From positions 1 through 17,479 of the forward strand of contig JBDRGD010000045.1 in assembly GCA_043818095.1 (NCBI GenBank): a stretch of 17,479 nt of DNA, in the 5' to 3' direction. The DNA is from JBDRGD01 sp043818095. GTDB lineage: Bacteria > Chloroflexota > Dehalococcoidia > Dehalococcoidales > RBG-16-60-22. A model generated the notes under the pieces. That model saw only the letters and a list, made by a program, of their open reading frames with translations, was not told where the DNA came from and did not search any database. Of the stretch, positions 12,706 through 17,479 are shown one piece after another (position 1 is the stretch's first letter; every line of letters starts with the position of its first letter). The position numbers were made by a program, and so were the translations under genes.

Positions 12706-13304
12706 CGCTGCGGTCTTTCTTCAATGCCAAAGCGGCGACCTGGGACGAAAGGGTCGCCGAGAAGGACACCGGCAAGCTGTTAGCCATGTCCCGGCGACTG
12801 GACATCAGGCCGGGGACGTGCCTGCTGGACGTGGGCACGGGCACGGGGGTCTTTCTGCCCTACCTGCTGGCGAGTGTCGGAAACGAGGGACGGATTGTCG
12901 CTCTGGACCTGGCCGAGGAGATGCTGAAGGTCGCGCGGGAGAAAAGTTATACCGGCAACATCGAGTATCTCTGCGCGGACGTGCAGGCGGTTCCCTGCGG
13001 GGACGGTATCTTCGACGGCGTGGTCTGCTATTCCAGCTTCCCCCACTTCCAGGACAAGACGAGGGCGCTCGCGGAAATCTTCCGCGTTCTCAAGGGCGGC
13101 GGCGGGCTCTTTGTCTGCCACACCTCCCCGCGGGAGGAGATTAACCACCGCCATCTCAGCATGCCCGAGGTCCGCCACGACCTTATCCCGGGGGAAGAGG
13201 AAATGCGGGCGTTGCTGCGGGGGGCGGGATTTACCGCGGTCAACATCGAAGACGGCGCGGAAAGCTACCTGGCCACCGCCCGGAAGCCTGCGCCGGACTC
13301 CTAG
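12702..13304 (+). CDS. Class I SAM-dependent methyltransferase in the metal-transport operon
   Basis: 200 residues. The Rossmann SAM-binding motif is LLDVGTGTGVFLPYL (41-55). The acidic residue closing strand 2 is Asp69 in IVALDLAEEML, adenine-side Asp93 is in CADVQAVP, and SSFPHF (111-116) plus FRVLKGGGGLFVCH (127-140) are the usual post-motifs. A His-containing stretch, INHRHLS (147-153), follows. It looks like the UbiE/methyltransferase-11 group, but the substrate is unknown. The gene is coupled to znuB by an ATGA overlap, so it is expressed with the importer under the same control. That points to a metal-related task (metallophore, metal-responsive modification) or a metal-sparing enzyme; this is inference. 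Its TAG stop shares the CTAG palindrome with the convergent nadC stop. Confidence 0.88.
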   Translation: MTLRSFFNAKAATWDERVAEKDTGKLLAMSRRLDIRPGTCLLDVGTGTGVFLPYLLASVGNEGRIVALDLAEEMLKVAREKSYTGNIEYLCADVQAVPCGDGIFDGVVCYSSFPHFQDKTRALAEIFRVLKGGGGLFVCHTSPREEINHRHLSMPEVRHDLIPGEEEMRALLRGAGFTAVNIEDGAESYLATARKPAPDS

Positions 13305-14179
13305 AGCAGTTTCAGGGTATCCGGCTCCAGCTCCAGGCTGATGTCCAGCGACCGGTAGGAATGGGTCAGTGCCCCCACGGAGATAATGTCCACCCCGGTC
13401 AGGGCCACCGCGCGGACGTTGTCCAGGGTGATGCCCCCCGAGGCTTCAATCTTGGCCTTCCCGCCCACCATCGCGACCGCCCGGCGCATCTCTGCCGTGG
13501 TCATGTTGTCCAGCATGATAATGTCGGCGCCCGCGGCAAGGGCGTCCGCCGCCGCCTCAGGGGTGGTGACCTCCACCTCCACCTTCACGCCGGACGGGGC
13601 GCCCTGCTTTGCCTTGCGGACGGCCTCCGCCAGGCCCATGCCCAGGTGCTCCGCCGCCGCCAGGTGGTTGTCCTTGATGAGGATGCCGTCCCCGAGGTCC
13701 CGGCGGTGATTGGTGCCGCCGCCCGCGCGCACCGCGTATTTTTCCAGCAGGCGGAGACCGGGGGTGGTCTTGCGGGTATCATAAATGCGGGCGGTGGTGC
13801 CGGCGACGGCGGCGACATACCGCGCCGTCAGGGAAGCGATGCCGCTCAAGCGCTGCAGGAAGTTGAGCGCCGTCCGTTCCCCCGTGAGAATGCCGGACAC
13901 CTTCCCGGAGACGGTCATGACGGTGTCGCCGGGCTGTACCGGGGTGCCGTCAGGAACCAGCAGGGACACGGCCAGGTCCGGGTCCACCTGCCGGAAGACC
14001 GCCGCGGCGATTTCCCCGCCCGCCAGCACCCCCGCCGCCTTGATGCCCACCGCGGCCTCGCCGTAAAGACCCACGGGCAGCAGCAGGTCGCTGGTGATGT
14101 CTCCGTGGCACGTGTCCTCGGTCAGCGCCCGGCTGACAATAGCGTTCACCTGAGCTTCAGGGAGCGACTGTTCCGTCAC
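13301..14179 (-). CDS. nadC: Nicotinate-nucleotide diphosphorylase (quinolinate phosphoribosyltransferase, carboxylating)
   Basis: 292 residues, full length. It converts quinolinate and PRPP to nicotinate mononucleotide in de novo NAD synthesis. Signatures in order: EDTCHGDITSDLL (21-33), GERTALNFLQRLSGIA (100-115), YDTRKTTPGLR (133-143), RAGGGTNHR (151-159), ILIKDNH (166-172), IMLDN (221-225), EASGGI (245-250) and SVGALTHS (267-274). All PRPP and quinolinate-binding residues of the family appear retained. The start is GTG 14179 with GGAGG 6 bases upstream. It follows yajC after 16 bases and closes the minus-strand operon. nadA and nadB are not in the window. Confidence 0.96.
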   Translation of the reverse strand: MTEQSLPEAQVNAIVSRALTEDTCHGDITSDLLLPVGLYGEAAVGIKAAGVLAGGEIAAAVFRQVDPDLAVSLLVPDGTPVQPGDTVMTVSGKVSGILTGERTALNFLQRLSGIASLTARYVAAVAGTTARIYDTRKTTPGLRLLEKYAVRAGGGTNHRRDLGDGILIKDNHLAAAEHLGMGLAEAVRKAKQGAPSGVKVEVEVTTPEAAADALAAGADIIMLDNMTTAEMRRAVAMVGGKAKIEASGGITLDNVRAVALTGVDIISVGALTHSYRSLDISLELEPDTLKLL

Positions 14180-14195
14180 TGCGCGCCTCCGGGGA

Positions 14196-14576
14196 TTATC
14201 GACCGGTCGTACCGGCTTCGGGGGGCTGCTGCTGGCCGATAACGCTGGACTTGGCGATGCGGATAGTGGTGCCGCCTTCTATCTTGAGGACGACGCTGTC
14301 CTCCCGGATGCTGTCAATCGTCCCGAAGATACCGCCGGCGGTGATGACTTTATCGCCTTTTTGCAGCTCCTTGGTCATGGTCTGTTGTTGTTGCTGGCGT
14401 TTGCGCTGCGGGCGGATCATCAGGAAGTAGAAGACCGCGAAAATCAGCACCAGGAAGACGATAATGGTCCAGTCGAAGCCCTGCTGCGGTTCCGTGCCCT
14501 GCGGCGGCGGTACGCAGCCGACCGCAAGCGCCAGGATGCCCAGCAGCAGCGCTACCAGTAAGACTATTTTCCGCAT
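14196..14576 (-). CDS. yajC: YajC-like Sec translocon accessory protein with a lipoprotein-type N-terminus
   Basis: 126 residues. TM helix 36-54 followed by FLMIRPQRKRQQQQQ and the soluble domain LQKGDKVITAGGIFGTI is the YajC signature; YajC binds SecDF and supports protein export. Unusually, it also has an N-terminal signal-like segment (MRKIVLLVALLLGILALAVGC) with candidate lipobox Cys21 and a Pro-rich linker before the usual helix. Lipidation outside, then crossing inward, fits the known N-out topology. ATG 14576 overlaps the end of miaB by 13 bp and has GAGGAGGG (14587-14594) upstream, supporting this start. No secD or secF is adjacent here. Confidence 0.9.
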   Translation of the reverse strand: MRKIVLLVALLLGILALAVGCVPPPQGTEPQQGFDWTIIVFLVLIFAVFYFLMIRPQRKRQQQQQTMTKELQKGDKVITAGGIFGTIDSIREDSVVLKIEGGTTIRIAKSSVIGQQQPPEAGTTGR

Positions 14577-15844
14577 TTTACTTTTTCCCTCCTCGCTGTG
14601 TTTACCGGTTCGCCCTGTAAAGACCAGGGGCTGGTGTGGCTGATGGTTACCTTCACCAGTTGACCTGTGTGTTCCCCGTTATCCCTGAAAAAGACCAGCT
14701 TGTCCGTGCGGGTGCGCCCCCACCACTTGCCCTCTTTCCGCCCCGTGACGAGCACCTCGACCGTCTGCCCCAGCAGAGCGGCATTGTCCGCGGCGACAAT
14801 TTCTTTCTGGAGTTGCTCCACGGCCTGGAGGCGGCGCTTCTTCTCCTCCGCGGGAATATTGTCCGCCAGCTCACGGGCGGCATAGGTCCCCGGGCGCGGG
14901 GAGTAAGCGGCGACGTGCACCGTGGCGAAGCGCATTTCCGCCAGCAGGTCTGCCGTCTCCCGAAACTGGGACTCCGTCTCCGAGGGAAAACCGACGATGA
15001 CGTCCGTGCTCAAAGCGATGCCCGGCATCTCCCGGCGCAGACGGCGGATGATTTCCCGGTAGTCCGCTACCGTGTAGCCGCGCCGCATCGCCCGCAGGAC
15101 GGCGTCGCTGCCGGACTGCACGGGCAGGCCTATCTGCTCGCAGACCCTGTCCAAGGTCGCCATGGCGCTGATGAGCCGCGGGCTGACGTCCCGGGGGTGG
15201 TTGGTGAGAAAGCGAAGGCGCTCCAGGCCGGGAATATCGTTCAGGTCAGTCAGCAGGTCGGCCAGGTCCGTCCCGTCCTTTAAATCTTTCCCGTAGGCAT
15301 CGACGTTCTGCCCCAGCAGGATAATCTCTTTTGTCCCGCGCGCTGCCAGCGCCTGTGCCTCGCGGATGATTTCCGCCGCGGGACGGCTTTTCTCCCTCCC
15401 CCGCCGGGAAGGGACGATGCAGTAGCTGCAGGCGTTGTTACAACCCTGGATGATGGGCACGTAAACGCTCGGGGCGGTCGGCGGGAGCGGGGCGGGGTCG
15501 GCGCCGCCGGACAGCCAGCAGGGATACTCCCCGGGTTTCAGGAAATAGTCCACGTGCGGGAACTTTCTCCGCAGGGGGACGGTATCCGCCTCCACCAGAC
15601 AGCCGGTCAGCGCCAGGGCCCGGCCGGGCTGCCGCGCTTTCCAGCGTTTCAGGACGTGGAGCTTGTTGACGACGCGGTCCTCCGCGCTCTGCCGCACCAC
15701 GCAGCTGTTGAGCACGACCAGGCTGGCGTCATCGATCGAGTCCGCCGCCGCGTAGCCCGCTTTTTCCAGGTGGCGGCACAGGCGCTCTGATTCCGCCTGG
15801 TTCATCTGGCAGCCAATCGTCCAGAGGTAATATCGCGACATCAT
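14564..15844 (-). CDS. miaB: tRNA-2-methylthio-N6-dimethylallyladenosine synthase
   Basis: 426 residues. The N-terminal MTTase domain holds the auxiliary iron-sulfur cysteines Cys12 (TIGCQMN), Cys48 (NSCVVRQSAEDR) and Cys82 (TGCLVE). The radical-SAM cluster is Cys135, Cys139 and Cys142 in GCNNACSYCIVPSRRGRE. GQNVDAYG, LPVQSGSD, DVIVGFPSET and SPRPGTYA follow, and a C-terminal TRAM domain covers about 360-415. It methylthiolates i6A37 in tRNAs. The NSCVVR and RGREKSR patterns favour MiaB over MtaB or RimO. The partner miaA is not in the window. ATG 15844 directly abuts the upstream gene's stop; a second ATG at 15841 is equally possible. Confidence 0.95.
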   Translation of the reverse strand: MMSRYYLWTIGCQMNQAESERLCRHLEKAGYAAADSIDDASLVVLNSCVVRQSAEDRVVNKLHVLKRWKARQPGRALALTGCLVEADTVPLRRKFPHVDYFLKPGEYPCWLSGGADPAPLPPTAPSVYVPIIQGCNNACSYCIVPSRRGREKSRPAAEIIREAQALAARGTKEIILLGQNVDAYGKDLKDGTDLADLLTDLNDIPGLERLRFLTNHPRDVSPRLISAMATLDRVCEQIGLPVQSGSDAVLRAMRRGYTVADYREIIRRLRREMPGIALSTDVIVGFPSETESQFRETADLLAEMRFATVHVAAYSPRPGTYAARELADNIPAEEKKRRLQAVEQLQKEIVAADNAALLGQTVEVLVTGRKEGKWWGRTRTDKLVFFRDNGEHTGQLVKVTISHTSPWSLQGEPVNTARREKVKCGK

Positions 15845-16084
15845 TCAATCTCTATCTGATTTCAGCCGGGCGCCGAGGCGGTAGCCCTGGGTCCCGCCCA
15901 CGAACGTGCCGCCGAGCAGTACCAGGATAATCACCGCCGCCAGGGCGAAAGGCAGCCCGGTATAGTAATCGATTCCCGGTATCGCCAGGGTATCATTCAG
16001 GAACATGACGATGGCCGCCGCCACCACGACACCCCCGAGAAAACCCAGGATACCGAAGACCACGGCAAATACCCAGCGCATCAT
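15845..16084 (-). CDS. Small two-helix membrane protein, function unknown
   Basis: 79 residues from ATG 16084, where two ATG codons are adjacent (16084 and 16081). Two hydrophobic helices are seen, about residues 3-27 (RWVFAVVFGILGFLGGVVVAA) and 43-66, the second followed by a Gly-rich stretch. The reading frame is open further upstream to 16177, but that extension runs into the tRNA-Ser gene, so it is not used. The stop immediately precedes miaB, so the gene heads the miaB-yajC-nadC operon. No family was recognised. Confidence 0.65.
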   Translation of the reverse strand: MMRWVFAVVFGILGFLGGVVVAAAIVMFLNDTLAIPGIDYYTGLPFALAAVIILVLLGGTFVGGTQGYRLGARLKSDRD

Positions 16085-16105
16085 TTTTTCTGTCCCCGTG
16101 CCTCT

Positions 16106-16136
16106 GGGAAAATGCCCCACAGCGGGGGTTCTTCCC
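16106..16136 (-). terminator. Nested hairpin after tRNA-Ser, weak terminator candidate
   Basis: On the minus strand GGGAA (16136-16132) can pair with TTCCC (16110-16106) around an inner CCCC/GGGG stem (16127-16124 with 16118-16115). A short CATTTT follows the inner stem. It could attenuate between the tRNA and the membrane-protein operon. The T-run is short, so confidence is low. No separate operon promoter is evident in 16085-16144. Confidence 0.3.
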
Positions 16137-16144
16137 GGTTTATC

Positions 16145-16236
16145 TGGCGGAGGGAGTGGGATTCGAACCCACGACACCGGTTTCCCGGTGTAAGCGCTTA
16201 GCAGGCGCCCGCACTAGACCACTATGCGATCCCTCC
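16145..16236 (-). tRNA. tRNA-Ser (GCT anticodon)
   Basis: Minus-strand cloverleaf. The acceptor GGAGGGA at the 5' end (16236) pairs with TCCCTCC. The anticodon loop CTGCTAA has GCT at 16202-16200 on a 5-bp stem. A long class II variable arm (ACACCGG-GAAA-CCGGTGT) and T-arm GTGGG-TTCGAAT-CCCAC follow. The long variable arm confirms serine. Discriminator G is followed by an encoded CCA (16147-16145). It reads AGC and AGU codons. Confidence 0.95.
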
Positions 16237-16267
16237 TTGAGCATCGCTTACCGCGCCCGCAATTCCC

Positions 16268-16297
16268 ACTATAACACAGTTTCCCCGCCTCGCTCAA
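16268..16297 (-). promoter_or_regulatory. Promoter of tRNA-Ser
   Basis: Minus-strand TTGAGC (16297-16292), 18-bp spacer, TATAGT (16273-16268) with TGT before it (extended -10). The start would be near 16261, leaving a leader of about 25 bases before the mature 5' end at 16236. Confidence 0.6.
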
Positions 16298-16332
16298 TCC
16301 TCCGCGCTGAAGAAAAAGGGGCGAAATGGATG

Positions 16333-17241
16333 CTAGACCAGCACGCTCAAAGCGCCGGGCACCAGGGAAAAACGCGCCGGTGTCCGCCCCAGGAGTTCTC
16401 CGTCCGCCTGCAGGGGCAGGGGCGGCTCCGCCGTGAGCGTTACCTCCTGCCCGCGGAGCATGGTCACTTTGGGATGGGTGAGGTGCGTGCCGCGGTAGAT
16501 ACGGGGTAGCGAGCACAGCAGGTCCGGCTTGGTAAGGTCGCCGATAACCAGCACGTCCAGGGAGCCGTCCGCCGGGTCCGCTTCCGGGGCGGTGCGCATG
16601 CCCCCGCCGCCATAGCGGCCGTTGTTCACGATGACGGCGCAGGCCCTCTGCGCAAGGGTCTCCCCGTCGACCGTCAAAGTAACATCCCGGTTGCGGTAAG
16701 CCACCAAGGCGCTGAGGAGCCCCGCCAGGTAAGAGCCGGTGCCGCCCAGCAGCTTGTAACGCCGGGAGGTACGCCGCACGATTTCAGCATCGATGCCCGC
16801 CCCGGCGAAATTGACGAAGCAGCGCCGCGCGGTCTTGTCCCCCTGGCCGTATTCGACCACCCCGATATCCACCGCCAGCTTCCGCGGCTGAAAAAGCCGA
16901 CAGCAGGCGTCCTCGTAACGGCGGCTCAGCCCCAGCGTGCGCGCGTAATCGCCCCCCGTCCCCGTGGGGATAATGCCCAGCGTCATCCCGGCGCCGTTTC
17001 CCGGATGGTACCAGCCGTTGACCACCTCGTGCACGGTGCCGTCCCCGCCCACGCAGACCAGCGACTCGTGGCCGTCCTTTGCCGCCTCGCGGGCAAGCTC
17101 AACCGCGTGGCCGGGGGCCTCGGTCAGGCGGTATTCGAAGCGCAGCCCGCGGCTCTGCAACAGCGCCCTGATGGCGGGCCATTTCTGCGCCGTCTTGCCC
17201 GCCCCCGCCGCCGGATTGACGATTATCCTGGTATAAGACAA
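16333..17241 (-). CDS. Diacylglycerol/lipid kinase family protein (DagK/YegS-like)
   Basis: 302 residues. N-terminal RIIVNPAAGAGK is followed by the catalytic-domain signature CVGGDGTVHEVVNG (63-76) and IPTGTGGDYARTLGL (90-104), where most relatives have GTGNDFAR. The C-terminal beta-sandwich carries GAGIDAEIV, VNNGRYGGGGMRTAPEADPADGSLDV and QADGELLG. It phosphorylates a lipid alcohol (diacylglycerol, or a related lipid) at the inner membrane face using ATP; the exact lipid cannot be told. The start is TTG 17241, supported by AAGGAGA (17246-17252) and the family N-terminus, with no ATG nearby. It follows recG after 10 bases, so both are cotranscribed. No clear terminator follows. Confidence 0.92.
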   Translation of the reverse strand: MSYTRIIVNPAAGAGKTAQKWPAIRALLQSRGLRFEYRLTEAPGHAVELAREAAKDGHESLVCVGGDGTVHEVVNGWYHPGNGAGMTLGIIPTGTGGDYARTLGLSRRYEDACCRLFQPRKLAVDIGVVEYGQGDKTARRCFVNFAGAGIDAEIVRRTSRRYKLLGGTGSYLAGLLSALVAYRNRDVTLTVDGETLAQRACAVIVNNGRYGGGGMRTAPEADPADGSLDVLVIGDLTKPDLLCSLPRIYRGTHLTHPKVTMLRGQEVTLTAEPPLPLQADGELLGRTPARFSLVPGALSVLV

Positions 17242-17251
17242 ACTATCTCCT

Positions 17252-17479
17252 TTAGCTCCACTCGGCGGCTTTCGGCCAGGCGCGGGCCACCGCCGCGCGC
17301 ATGGGAAGGTGCGCTTCCTGCCGCAGCCCCGGGTCTTCCTCGAAAATCCGCACCGCCTCCCGCCGCGCCATTTCCAGCAGCGCCACGTCGGAGAGCTTCG
17401 CCATGCGCAGGTCCGGCAGGCCGCTCTGCCGCGTGCCGAAGAACTCGCCGGGGCCCCGCAGCTTGAGGTCTTCCTCCGC
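17252..17479 (-). CDS. recG: ATP-dependent DNA helicase RecG, 3' end only
   Basis: The minus-strand frame is open from the window edge to TAA 17254-17252, giving the last 75 residues. AEEDLKLRGPGEFFGTRQSG is the RecG C-terminal signature, followed by LPDLRMA and a helical tail. RecG remodels stalled forks and branched DNA. The stop falls just beside the Shine-Dalgarno of the lipid kinase gene, suggesting coupling. Confidence 0.93.
   Translation of the reverse strand, partial: AEEDLKLRGPGEFFGTRQSGLPDLRMAKLSDVALLEMARREAVRIFEEDPGLRQEAHLPMRAAVARAWPKAAEWS

Noticed and set aside
16156..16509. 117-residue plus-strand frame across the tRNA-Ser region.
   Set aside because: Begins inside the antisense of the tRNA T-arm (the familiar GFEPTT reading of a reversed tRNA) and continues opposite the lipid kinase gene.

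Overview
The window is high-GC, densely packed bacterial chromosome. Gene content and protein style (DUF951 protein, FmdB zinc ribbon, DUF5658-like membrane protein, monofunctional endonuclease III relative, divergent metal-binding lipoprotein, lipoprotein-like YajC) suggest an uncultured Chloroflexota, probably of the Dehalococcoidia type. That placement is inferred from how the proteins look, not from a database search. There is no phage, transposase, CRISPR array or rRNA. The only repeat is a short palindromic interspersed element. GTG and TTG starts are common.

Layout. (1) 1-2748, plus strand: a tight run of trmO (5' end cut off), an endonuclease III-like glycosylase, pyrD and a crotonase-fold protein. 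(2) 2735-3205, minus: ybeY, converging on the crotonase gene and apparently transcribed from a promoter almost touching its start codon. (3) 3289-3751: a palindromic repeat, a near-consensus promoter and a small DUF5658-like membrane protein. (4) 3759-7711, minus: an acyl-CoA synthetase-like protein with a duplicated C-terminal segment and a degenerate P-loop, then dinB, dtd and an FmdB-family zinc ribbon. (5) 7947-9318, plus: a stand-alone SWIM zinc-finger protein, pyrF and a DUF951 protein, closed by an intrinsic terminator whose loop contains the last stop codon. (6) 9334-13304, plus: a metal-homeostasis locus. It holds a Fur/Zur-type repressor, a small helical His/Cys-containing protein, and then a znuA-znuC-znuB-methyltransferase operon whose promoter lies between two copies of a 22-base motif. 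(7) 13301-16236, minus: nadC, yajC, miaB, a 79-residue membrane protein and tRNA-Ser(GCT). (8) 16333-17479, minus: a diacylglycerol/lipid kinase and the 3' end of recG.

How the genes work together. The clearest unit is the metal locus: repressor, candidate operators, promoter and ABC importer are all visible, with a SAM methyltransferase translationally coupled to the permease gene. The rest is mostly housekeeping: pyrimidine synthesis (pyrD and pyrF, in separate places), tRNA modification and proofreading (trmO, miaB, dtd), rRNA processing (ybeY), DNA repair and tolerance (glycosylase, dinB, recG), NAD synthesis (nadC) and the Sec accessory YajC.

The most notable points are the paired operator motif around the znuA promoter, the partly duplicated C-terminal domain of the acyl-CoA synthetase-like protein, several enzymes lacking textbook catalytic or ligand residues (crotonase, glycosylase, ZnuA), and two promoters (ybeY, dinB) placed so close to the start codon that leaderless mRNAs are likely.
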